Source of the DNA: Sphagnum compactum
Lineage: Eukaryota > Bryophyta > Sphagnopsida > Sphagnales
DNA: 64,000 nt
Direction: 5' to 3'
Assembly: GCA_965153455.1 (NCBI GenBank)
Contig: OZ234497.1
Location: 17,539,872 to 17,603,871 of the forward strand
Shown piece by piece: positions 22,934-41,200 of the stretch. The notes below the pieces were generated by a model that was given only the letters and a program-made list of their open reading frames with translations, had not been told where the DNA came from and did not search any database. Each line of letters opens with the position of its first letter. The stretch's first letter is position 1. Both the position numbers and the translations under genes were made by a program.

Positions 22934-23056
22934 TGGGATCTGTGTTTCAGGACCTCGACAGACGGACAGATGGGATCTGAGTTTCAGAACCTCGACAGAC
23001 AGACAGACGAGATCTGGGTTTCAGGACATTGACAGACAGACGGGATCTGGGTTTTT
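22934..23056. repeat. Tandem repeat, about 37-base period, four copies
   Basis: TGGGATCTG or variant followed by TTTCAGGACCTCGACAGACR recurs at about 22934, 22971, 23008 and 23041, the last copy shortened. A further CCTCGACAGACGCACAGAC fragment follows near 23100. It is separated by about 290 bases from the 46-base array. Confidence 0.8.
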
Positions 23057-26000
23057 GTCTCCTCGAATTGGTACTTCGAAATTGGCCCCTCAAATTGACA
23101 CCTCGACAGACGCACAGACAGACTTAGTGAAATAATATATATGATGGGCAGTCACCAGCGGGTTCCACTTTTTGTACTGTCAGTTCCAACTATGATATTA
23201 ATGAACTGCTTCTGTGATGAGAGTTAAACGCGAGGAATGCAGCTTACCCAAATTGGTACAACTGGTAATACCCATTCTCACCTCAGGAAATACCCCTGGC
23301 TTTACTGGTCTTAACAGAGGCCCTACCTTCTATGATACTTAAAGGTTACCCATCAACTATTTACCAAGTGCCATGGGAAAATAAATGTATATATAAAATC
23401 ATAGATTTTCATGTTGTGTTTTAAGCTTAAAAGGGGCAATTTTACTAAATTCAAGTTCAGGCTTGACATGTCCTTATGTGGCCCTTATTTATCCCCCCCC
23501 CCCCCCTCCTCCCCCAACATAATTGATGGAAAAACTGTTTTGTAAATGGAACATGAGAAGTTGAAACCAAGGGGGTTGTTATAGAGGTGAAACAATTGAG
23601 AGAATATTATTAGTCTCCTTCTTGTATGTGTTGTATAGGACATCATTACTTTTCTTTCTCACATGCATTATCCTTTTGTTGGACACCAGTGTTATCAATA
23701 TGGAATCCAATCAAAACCTAATTCCAATAAACACCTTTGGAATGATATGTTCATTATTTAATACCTAAATCATTCTCTATTTTTCAAAATGATTATTTTT
23801 TATGTTTGATGTCTTTTATGTTTTTTAACACAAGTTTTTAATTAGAACTCTCTTGCTCCCACACACACACACATCTCTCTCCCTATGTGGTGTTTGGTGG
23901 TAGTATTTACAAAAATAACTAATTAAAAAAATAAGAATGACCACAAACCAAATGAATGGTTGAATTCCATATGTTCATAAAATAAAGTATTATGTGAAAA
24001 AATACTAAATCTCATATTTCCAAAGAAAAAATGAACTTTTCATTTGTTCTTAAAATTAATCAAATAAAGTGACTCAAATAATTTTTATTGTTGTACCAAA
24101 TAAATTGGTTAATAAATTAAAGTATAATATTTTTAATAAAATAACTTTCAAGTCCATAATTATATGTCCAAAAGGTCCTCAACATATTGTTTCACAATTA
24201 GATGGAAATCTATTCAAGAGTTCATGATTCAACAAATAGAGGTATAACAATTTTCAAAATGTCAGAACTCACAACATGTCGATGAAGTGTGAAGGATGAA
24301 TTCATGACATCATGTTTGGCAAAGGGGTTCCATCTTACTTTGATTTTGAAAAATTTACTCCCATCCACCGCAGTGTGATTCTCACAAGTTGTTTGAGGTG
24401 TGAGGCATGTTTTGACCTTCAACATAAAACCATTAGAGACACTATGACTAGATTATTCTTCACTCAATTTACATAGTGATGAATATATTTTTTGGTTTAT
24501 TTCAATCATTTCAATGATTGTAGACCAAATAGTTCTACTATTAGATTGTAATATGCTTAGACAAATGCCCACCATTTTCTATTGAACCGCTTATTTAAAA
24601 ATTTCTTTAAAATCCAATCCGTACCATTTTATGTCTCTAGGTTATTGCCATGCAACAAGAAGCCATTTTGTTCTTCAATGATGGCAATTGTCATTGCCAA
24701 TAACAAAGTATTTTGATTTGTTAAAGATATGATTTTCAGAAATGAATCAACATGTGCTTGGCTTTAACACCAATTAGATCACTAATAATAACTACATAAG
24801 TTTTAGCAAGTTCCATTCTTTTGGTCTTCAAAGCTTGTTGAGAGGTTACAAGAAAGAATTAATTTTATTTCGTGGATCAACTTAAAATGCTAAACTAATC
24901 ACAAGGTGGAATTGGTTGACACATGATTGTGAATTTTTGCAAGATTCTTCTCCATAGGTCTATTGGTTTTTTAACACCTAAGTAATCATAGGCACTTGAA
25001 AAAAAGGGGGTTGTTTTTACATTTCAATTTCCACACTCCCTAATGTTTGCATATTCCCAAAGTTTGATGATTCAACTATAGCATTATTTCTTACTAGCAC
25101 ATTGAACAAAAATCCACCAAAAAAATTCAACCATTTATGTGAAATCCATGAAAAAATTATACCATTCAAAGTTGAATAAGAAGTTTGTTTGACTAGCAAC
25201 AGAAATTAAGATTTCTATTTTGACCAATCAAATTATCTCATCACGGATTTTTTTGTTGGACACATGTTAGTAGCAAGATGTTAAGTATCATCTCCCAAAG
25301 TTTGAAGCATAATAACAAAGAACATATTAGGAATTTGTGGTCCTTGCAATACATGATGGTTAAGTCCAAGCACTAATATGCTAGAATCATGTAAATCAAT
25401 GTACTTCTATGCACATCAAAATTTAGCAAGTTTTCAACCATTGAGTTTTAAAGGCAAACAAAATGAATCAAATGCACCAAGTTTCACACCATTTGACAAA
25501 GATGACAAGGAGAGATGTGAATTTTATTTCAAACAAAAGCTTCATTGCCCAAAAATACACTATGAACAAGGATAAGATGTGGAAAAGAGTTGTTCAACAA
25601 CTTGGGAAAACGAACCATTGAGCCTCTTTTCAACATGAAATATACCTTGTGAGATTTCACCAATGAATTAGGTGCATTGATGTGTCTATAATCAACCCCT
25701 ATTTCTTATTTCTTGAGAGAAGGGAATAATATTGGTTGTGCCAATAAATGTTACTAGGTGCAAAAACGGCGAAGGTGGGCATATTTCAATTTTACAATTA
25801 TGTTTAGGTTACTTTTTATTATGGGTGTGTGTGGGTGAGGCAATGTGCGCTCAAATTTGAATGGCTTTGTTTGCCTTTCCTACCAAGGGCAAGGATATTG
25901 TGTTTAGATTCATAAAGTACCTTACCCTAAAACATGTACTTGATTAATTCCAAACTTTGGAAAAAATTGAAAATTACTTAGAACAATTTGGATAATTTTA

Positions 26001-26114
26001 GAAATTTTGAAATTGCAAATTGAACCTAGTGGCCAACAAGCCCAATGCATATTATCATTACTGGTAGTAATCAAAATAATCATACGAGAGAGGCTAATAT
26101 GAGTATTGTGCAGA

Positions 26115-26455
26115 TCACAAAAGCAAAACATGAAATAAAACTAATACCAAGTGGTCAATAGTGAACAACATTCGAAAGCTTTAGGAAAAAATTCTAAAGT
26201 AAAAGAGGATTCAAGAGGACAATACAAATATTGTGTAAGTCACAAAAGCAAAACTTGAAATAGAACTAATTAATACCTAGTGGTCACTAGGTGATAAAAA
26301 ATAAATATGGAGGATTGAACAACATTCGAACGATTTTGGTAAAAATTTCAAAGTAAAAGAGGGCTTAGCAGGACAATATTGTAAATCACAAAAGAAAACA
26401 TGAAATAGAACTAATAACTGGTGGTCACCAAGTGATAAAAGTGAAAATGGAGGTT
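26115..26455. repeat. Diverged long-period tandem repeat, three copies
   Basis: A unit of about 125-146 bases starts with TCACAAAAGCAAAACATGAA at 26115, again at 26240 and, partly, at 26386. Shared landmarks are AGTGGTCA, GAACAACATTCGAA, AAAGTAAAAGAGG and GACAATA. Copies differ by substitutions and an insertion of a GGTGATAAAA block. Probably an old satellite-like or transposon-internal array. Confidence 0.7.
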
Positions 26456-27973
26456 TTAAAAGGATGTGAAGGATTCAAAACATTTCCAAGTAAAAGAACA
26501 ATCATGAAAGATCCACCAATGAAGGTCAATTTCATCATTAAATAATCCTCAAAATAGTGAAATGAAATTTTGTGAAAATATGAAATTAACATGTTGAAAA
26601 TTATCATAGGCTACATTTTGAATAATTTCACTAATCATATCACAATACTATAATAGATGATGGAAAATATATATAATTAAAAAATTAAAAAAACGAATTC
26701 ATCTTTTGGAAAAAAATAATTAATTTTTTGTTAATGTGGAAACTAACCCTAGGCTATGGTATAGTTTAAGGGATTTTGGCCTCTATGTAAAAGGTCTATT
26801 TTTATATAAGGATTTTTGAAAGATGATATTTTGACCTGTGTTGAAACTTGAGATTAGTTATAATAGAGTTATGATAACTTGAAGGATTTTGGTTTCTTTT
26901 AGAGGATTTTTTGAAGATTATATTTTTGCATGGTGAAATATTTGAGTTTCCATAATTCTTCTTCTTTTGCCTTAAGATACTTTGTAATTTAAGTGGCAAG
27001 GCCACAATGTGACACACCCCTTGTTCCTATTGCCCATAGTTGGAATTTTGCTAGCCCATTATTTTTTAACAACACTTGATTGGTCAACATCGAAGGCTGT
27101 AACTAGAAACTTAGACACCTAAACCCAAAAAATTGTTTTTTACATGACAAATGACCATTAAATTGGACAATGGCTAGCCCACACAATAATAGCAAATTAA
27201 TATTGATCCCAAAAATATGTTTAGGGTTTATGTTTTTGCTTGGAAACTTCCTTTTGGATTAAAAGGATAGTGAGCCATTCATCAACCCATGTTGGGCCAA
27301 TTGAATGCAATTGAATGCTTAAGGATTAATAGGTTTCAAGAACAAATTGTTTATATTAGTGTGATTAAATGCTAACACATTCACTTCTTCTCATTTTGAA
27401 GAAAATCTAATTAAATAAAATTAATTGAAATGATGGCATCCTATTCAAAACATTGAAACATGAAGTTCATGTACATCATGCACAATCTCGCAAATTCAAT
27501 CTTGGAGCCTCTTTACAAACAGTTCCAGATCAAATTTGCTTACAATGCTTGAAAAAATTCTCAAATTAGTGCGCATTTCATGACAAACTCCACTGACTAT
27601 GCTTCACCCAAAATGCATTGGGTTGTTAATTATCGAGTTGTTAACTCATTTTCAACTAAATGGTCTTCTTGATAAAAGTCCTAAGTCCTAAACCCTAACC
27701 CTAAAACCTGAAAATCCATTAGCATTTCACTAGTTACATACATGATGTTCAGGAAATGGTTTCATGCCTATTACCTACCTGCAATTTTCATGCCTTTGTA
27801 CTATACAATTAAATGGTGACAGAGACTTGATATCATGTTCTTTTACAAGGTCAAGCAAAATCAGGAGGGATCAAAAGCAAGCTATGAAGGCAAAAGGGCA
27901 TTTACATATTACAAGACATACAACAAACATGCACCAATGACGTAGTGTGGGAAAACACTGTGAAGTGATCTAG

Positions 27974-30900
27974 TTAATAAGTTCCTTTATAAGAATTCCA
28001 CTTGAGTTGCAATTGCATCCACAAAGGGGAAATGCCACAAACACCACGAGTGAGAATGGGATCAAATACATTGAAGTCAACCTTCTGCAAAGTATCGAGC
28101 AGGACTCCTGTCGGCACCTGCAAGCAGCGAAAAAACCCATTTCGTCACTCACAACCAGTCTTGAGCACAAAACACAAGAACATACGTGTAAGAAGATTCT
28201 GTTAAGAAAACCACCACGACCCCCAACCCAATTGGCGTCTTCATTGACACTGGATGTATTCTTTTAATTTCTTGTCTCATTTTGATGTGTATTCAAAGTG
28301 AGCAGAAAATTTGGAGACTTTTTGTTTTTTTGGGGGTTACTGCTGTCACCTCTTTTTCGGTACATGAAGTCCACTGAGCTGCATTAAACAAGATTTGTGC
28401 ACATCTCCTAGCTCATCACATGAATAGAGTACCCTGAGACACATGTATAAGACACTCCAGATGGAGAAAGGCCCTCTTTTTCCTTCGATAGCAGTATAGA
28501 TGCAAGCGTTATGAATTTAATAAACAGCGTCACAAGATCTACCTAAGAAAGTACATCTGTTCACTTAAGTCTTTCAAGTTGGCAGATTAATGTACAAATC
28601 CTCAGTGGGAAGAGGATTGCACCACAAGAGCAGTTTCTTTGAGAATCAATTTTTTTAATGATAAGGCTGCTAAGGATGCTATAGGTATGAGAAGTACCGC
28701 AGGTAAAAGCACAGGTTTGGCAGCGGCAGGAATAGTTCCTGAGAGCGAGCGAGCCTTTTCTAGATGTGCACTTGCAGCAGATGCCACCTACAATACCCAT
28801 CATAATCCCATGAACATTAACTACTGCCACCCTACAAACTGCATCGGCAATGAAGGATCTATAATTTCTCTATTTATCATTTGACATTGGAAGAAAAAGG
28901 AAATGAGATCCAAGAGCCCTCTATTTTACTCCATACCTAACAAGGGGGTAACAAACAGTACATACTCTCACCTCATGGACTGCACTTGATAGAGCTTCCA
29001 GGTTCTTCCCTCTATATAAATCCTCCTGAGCCAAACCATGCTGCAATCAACACTGGACGGCTATTAGTACCAATCACCCAACATACAGACTAGCAATTCA
29101 TGTCTTTTTTCTGATGGAGATGAAAATCCAATGCAAACCTGAAGACATGAGCACAGTATTGATAAGTTTTGCAGATGAATTTTTTTACCTTAGCAGCAAC
29201 ATCCAAGGGTATGTAAGACCGGCGGCGAGCAGCATGATAAGGAGATGCACGAAGCAAGAGTGCAAGCCCTGCTGACTTGCCTGCATCTCCATTTCAAAAA
29301 CCTTGTCATCCATTGAACATACTCTACACAGCTAACAACTTCCACATTTAGAAGAAATGCGAGAAACCCATCAAACTAAAGTTTGCCCATACATGCAAAC
29401 AGCCACCACTTCTACCCACCACTCACTTTCCAGTGCTCCATGAATGGAGGGTGGGGTGTACAAGTAGCCAGAGATTTTCATTCAGAAATTCTTGTTTAAA
29501 TCACCTATATGGGAAGCAGCATGATCTGCTGCAGTGTTACGTACACCAGCTGCCTCTAATGTCAAGTACAGAAGAGCGGAACTTGTGTCCTCAGCATACC
29601 TGTCACAAACCCAAAAGAGTGCAGTGCCGCACATATATCAGAAAAGGGAGATGAACCAGCAATTGCCATCCCCCAACATAAAGGGAACCTGCAAAGGGCA
29701 ACAGATAGACTTGCAGAAGCAAGCATTCTTGATGGAAAACCTCCTACCGTTCAATTTCAGATATATCTGTAGGTGAGGTTGCCATGTCCAGATCCAGACT
29801 CTAAAACAGCCAAGCCAACACAACACAGCACAAAACACCAACCCAACTGTCAGAGAAGCTGTGTAAATCAATCTGAGGGCATGAAAATGAGCATTTACTA
29901 CTGGATGCTGCAAGCTTCTGAGATAGAGTATCAAAGTGGACATACCCGAGCCTCCAGCAAGCGGGTAAACCAGTGCTTGCTTAGGCGATGCTCAGTGATG
30001 ACTGACCCCAGGGCTTGCACCACTGGATGCTCCAGCAACCTCTTCTGTTCATGGTAAAGCTGGCATTAAACCTTTGACAAGAACTTGAAATGTAGCTCAG
30101 TCAAAGAGCAAGCTACAGCATCTTGAGGTGCTACATGCCCACCTCATGTCATTGCTTGACGATGATGTTGAGTATTTCCTCAATAGCTACCAAGTCAGTC
30201 AGTCACCTTTGGAAAAGTCTTGGGTTTGATATTAGACTGTAGATCTATCCTACATGGGAGATAGAGAGTCCGTGCAATGTTTCCCTTTCAAACCTCAAAG
30301 CAACTACAACTTGAGTACCTATGCAAAGCAGCTGCACATTATGATTGTCATTGAGAGGACAAAAGGAGATTGTTTACCTTGTAGATACCATCTATTGCAT
30401 CTCGCCACCAAACCAAGCGCATCATTGCCAAACTCATCTCTCGACTATCCCCAGCCTGACAGGAGAGAGGGAATTATGTGTCACAAATGGTATGGAGAGC
30501 AGGGGTGGGGGGCCAAGCAGACCACCATATACACAATAAAAAACTCTCATACATGTGCACATACATGTTGGAGGAATCCAGAACTTCCACTTGCAGAATC
30601 TTTACTAAATTCACACAGAGTTTTTGCTTCACCATAAGAGTAAGGTGAGGTACTCAATGGAAGCAGCAGCTACATGTTCAAACAGAGGGTTTTATTCTCC
30701 AACTTCTTCTAGCCCCATCCCTAGTTAGGGTTGAGAGCCAGATGGTGACTTCTTCTTCCCCCACAAGCTTCATCTATGGAATTGGAAAATGGGGGTGTCA
30801 GGAGAGGATATTTCTGTGTCGTTCCTCACTTGTGCTGTCTCAATATTGAAAGCTCTGAGAGCAAAAGCTGCTGCTCTTGGTGCTGGTGGCAAATGCAATG

Positions 30901-31277
30901 CACATAAATAGTTTGCATAGTCATATTTCCTGGCAATCCCCCCCCAAAACAAGCACAACACACACACAAAATCTAATCCATCTCATCAATCTATTCTAGT
31001 AATTTTTTTATTGCAACAGCAACAACCCATTCTTTGCATTGGACCAATATTTATTATCAAAAGTACAGAATCATTCACATCAAGCACTAAGTTGTACCAT
31101 TGGTAGGAGTGTCGAAAGAAAATCTGCGAAAGAGCAATTGGAAGAAAGTTCATCATCAAAAGAAAGTCTCAGAGACTGTGAAAGTGCTGCACTCTCTCCC
31201 ACTCACCTGACTTGTTGCACACAATACGCAAGTGCATTTCGGACTTTGGTGGAAGATGATGTAGTGCTTGTTGTCAT
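27974..31277 (-). CDS. NDUFAF6: NDUFAF6-like squalene/phytoene synthase-fold protein
   Basis: Ten exons (5' to 3'): 31277-31207, 30929-30830, 30455-30378, 30044-29946, 29800-29748, 29599-29505, 29280-29189, 29040-28972, 28787-28698, 28117-27974. Phases agree and give 296 aa, close to plant homologues such as Arabidopsis At1g62730. Landmarks: [111 protein letters not shown] and a C-terminal KVDFNVFD. Animal NDUFAF6 is a mitochondrial complex I assembly factor with the trans-isoprenyl synthase fold but no known prenyl synthase activity; the same role in this plant is an inference. The Asp-rich prenyl-diphosphate motifs are not conserved in the usual form. No long presequence is visible, as in the Arabidopsis protein. 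The gene is head-to-head with DEAH9. Confidence 0.92.
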
Positions 31278-31786
31278 GTACCCTAGCTAGCTCTCCTGCC
31301 AGCCTATCTCAGAGTCTCTCTGCTCCACTACTACCCAACACCATCCAAAGCTCAAATGTTGAACAACAAGCAAATGGGTGCCAGAAAAACACAAACTCCA
31401 AATGCCTCTCTGTCACACACAAGCTCAAATGTTGAACAACAAGCAAATGGGTGCCAGAACAACACAAACTCCAAATGCCTCTCTGTCACACACACATACA
31501 CATATGATAACTATCTCTGTGAATTTAGGGTTTAGGGATTGGGAAGAGTGTGTGTGTACCTGCCTGCCTCTGCTCCACTACTACCCAACACCATCCGAAG
31601 CTCGAATGTTAAACAACAAACCAATCGGTGCCAGAAAAACACAAACTCCAAATGCTTGTCTCTATCTCTGTCTCTCTCTAACACCAGAGTCACCTTTGTG
31701 AATTTAGGGTTTAGAGCTTGGGAAGAGTAGAGTGCGTGTCCTGGAATGCAGGTGGTTGTGCATGTGGGTAAGGAGTAGTTCTTGAG
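31278..31786. promoter_or_regulatory. Bidirectional promoter region of the NDUFAF6-like/DEAH9 pair
   Basis: Only about 509 bases separate the two start codons, so both promoters and both 5' UTRs must share this stretch. Most of it is made of duplicated sequence (see the repeat entry) that includes CT-rich and CA-rich runs and two copies of TTTAGGGTTTAG. In plants, telo-box-like AAACCCTA elements are common in promoters of translation and RNA-processing genes; the match here is only suggestive. Confidence 0.6.
31321..31740. repeat. Nested tandem duplication inside the shared promoter
   Basis: An outer unit of 250 bases starts with TGCTCCACTACTACCCAACA at 31321 and again at 31571. Inside it, a 73-base unit starting AGCTCAAATGTTGAACAAC is present at 31349 and 31422, with a diverged third copy at 31599. 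Each outer copy ends with GTGAATTTAGGGTTTAG (31520 and 31698). The 73-base copies at 31349 and 31422 are almost identical, so that step is recent. Confidence 0.9.
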
Positions 31787-38217
<6,431 letters not shown>

Positions 38218-41200
38218 TAGATTTCACATGCATAGTAGGTAGTACTTTTGGAACTGGAACTAGGTGGTACCTTTTGCATCAGCAAAAATAGATCAGACAA
38301 AACCACAAATTTTTGTATACATGAGCCACACACACCAAAGTAAAAAAAACAAATTGTTCAAACAGTCAAAGACAGAACTCCTCATACTTTTTGTTGATGC
38401 AGTTGCGGAATTGACAGTAGTCTTCAATTGTGGTGCTCTTTCCCGTGGCCTCTAGTATTGTGTGTGCATTCTTCAAGTGCTTTTCTACATTGTTTTGTCT
38501 CATCTCTAGTGCACAGCTTCATCCACCTCATTCAAAAGATTTGCTTCCTTTGATTTCACAAACCAAGACCGATACAAGAATAGAATGAAAAACAGGATTT
38601 TAGGGTTCAGATGCTGCAAGCAGATCTGGCAACAAAACCCTTTCGGGTTTTTTTTCTCTTGCACAAATTATAATGCTTTTACTCATTTTAGTGAATTGCA
38701 CCCACTTTCCATACTAGAAATGCTGTTGCTAACATGAGTCCTATCACGAGAACAACCGAAAGACCTAGAAGCAGAGCATCAGTGCTCAATTTGAACTGGA
38801 ATTTATCAGCAACAATCTCCTTGGGTGTGTACCTCTAGGGTCTTCAAATATATTCTTTAGGCACAATCAGTTGTCCAAACTTTGTTGTCTTGCCATCTAC
38901 CTCCCCACGCTTAAAAGCGTTGAGCACTTGCTTCCAAGAGTTAATCATAGTCCTCGTTGAGCTTGTACATCTTGTTGAAAAAGGTCCTTAACTCAAACCA
39001 AAACTTAAAATTGAATCAAATGAATTATAAATTCAAATCCCGCAACATTCATATGAATCATTCATTTGGCAACAACTTGTTATGACTATCACGATTTTCG
39101 AATTGCAATACATAAAAATCGTTAGAAATTTGTTTTATAGTTTTCATTGGGATTTGACATGGCTTTTGCTTCATTTGATGCGATTGCACACACTAGCATC
39201 CATCTTCGGGGTGGCATGCAAACCCTTGGGCTCGAAGATAAACTATGGTAAATGAATTTTGGATGCCGTTCATTTTTATTTGGTTTTTGCTGTTTGGTTT
39301 CACGATTTTCAAGGTGATGCATTCATCTTTTTTAGGGTTCCATTTACGTTTAGGAAAATCTCTTGTAATAGATCATACGTTCTTTGAGTAACAACTCAAA
39401 CGCAATTTTTTAAAAGATTTATAATGGTCATATCATGATGGAAGCAACCCTACAACCATAATTTAAGCTTTACTATATATTGAACTTATGAATATTATTT
39501 ATTTCAATGATCAATAAGAATAAGTCCTTTTAACTTCATTTAAGAACCACGTGTTTTAATATGCATTTTTGTTACATTTTTAGAAATGCAAGTACACAAA
39601 AATAAATATCACATTTTTGCAAAAATAAGGTTTCAATCAAGATTTTCTATAAAGGATTTTCTATAAGATGTATTAATGTGCTTTCAACTTTTTCATATTA
39701 TAATCATATTTTGAATGTTTTTCTTTACATGTTTATGTTGAAAATAGACTTTTTTAAAAAACTAAATTTATTTGTCTACAACTTTTCTAGCATATTTTAA
39801 CATGTTTGGACTAATCTAGTGGGGAAAAAAACATTTATTAGCACACTCATGTTTTATTTAGCTAACAAATCATTTCTAATTTTTGAAATCCCAACACTAA
39901 AACATTTGCATCACCATAACATGAAAATACAATCACACTATAATATGTGTGTGTTTTTTAATTTCTAAACAACACACTACAAGTGGCAAGATTTTGAATA
40001 AGCATGTGGCAATCATTTGATATTATGCAAATTGTGATGATTTGAGTTTCATGTATGTTGCCACAAAATGATTAGTGTGAATGCGATTCATTGAATTGTA
40101 ACAATGCAAAATTGAATTCATGGAAACCAAATTGCAACAAGGGGTGAAAAGATAGTCAAGTAGATTATTTGAATTATCACAATGATAATTTTTTCTGAAT
40201 TATACATAAACTTAAAATTTAAAGTCATGTTCAACATTAACATTATTGATTTTTAAATTATCGATGTTGTGATTGACTTTAGTGAGAGTTATATTAAAAA
40301 TATATGGATGAGTTCTAAAAAAAAATTGAATTCAGAATGCACTTTTGAAATGATGACATTGTTTTTGTCACACATAGAATTGAAAACATGTGGATTCAAA
40401 AAGTATGCTATAAAAATGTCAAATTAAAAAAATAATTATAATTTTTTTTTTAAAAAAATTAATTTTTTTAAAAAAAAAACTACCATCAAATGAGGAGTTT
40501 TAAAGTAAGATGCATTGAAACTTTCCCAATGTACAAAAAAAAATTAAAAATGGTTTTTAAAATTTAATATGAAGTTCATTTTCAACATTTTTCATAATTA
40601 ATATTCTATTTCATATTGAAACTCCAAGCTTTCTAATGATATTTATAAGGTGGTTTGCCAACATTTTTTACCAAAAGCACAAGGGAACATTATTGGATTT
40701 ATAGTTTGATAACTATCATTATTATAAAACATTAACTAATGTAAGATGTGATTTTTTCAAACTGTTAAAAGTGAGTCACCATTGAAATCCCAAAATGAAA
40801 ATGATGTGACATTTTTTTGTGTGAATATGAAGTATAACTTTCCCAAGAAGAAAAGGGGAATTTTTTTAGAAGGCTTCAAACAATGTTTCCTAACAAAATG
40901 CTTATGAAGATGAGGTTTATTCTTATTCCAACAAAGAAAATTGGGCAAGTACTCTTTCTCTATGAAATATAATTTATTTGTTAAGAATGGAAACATAATG
41001 GTGCATAACATTCAAAAAATCAAAAGGTCTAAGATTTTTAAATGAATTTAAATATTTTAAAATGTTTGACCTAGTTCAAAAAAAAAAGCACAAAACAAAA
41101 GGGATAAATCATTCAATGCAAAATCTAATAAAAATCTTCATCCATTGTCAAAAATTTCTAATTAAATTTTTTTGGGGGGTTTTAAGGTTTTGCATCTTTG

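Larger units (their letters stand above)
21840..27973. other. Upstream region of the receptor kinase and AT-rich intergenic desert
   Basis: The first 400 bases are the likely promoter and 5' UTR of the minus-strand receptor kinase; no TATA assignment is safe. From 22.2 to 23.1 kb come one long inverted repeat and two tandem arrays, listed separately, then a C14 run at 23493-23506. From 23.5 to 27.9 kb the DNA is AT-rich with no supported gene. A short telomere-like CCCTAAA/CCCTAA cluster lies near 27689-27706. The end abuts the 3' end of the NDUFAF6-like gene. Confidence 0.6.

Noticed and set aside
24222-25575. Several 60-67 codon frames in the AT-rich stretch upstream of the receptor kinase
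   Set aside because: Checked for hAT, retrotransposon and kinase motifs; none seen. They look fortuitous.
29638-30057. Overlapping plus and minus frames of about 100 codons
   Set aside because: They are shadows of exons 4 and 5 of the NDUFAF6-like gene, whose spliced frame is clearly the conserved one.
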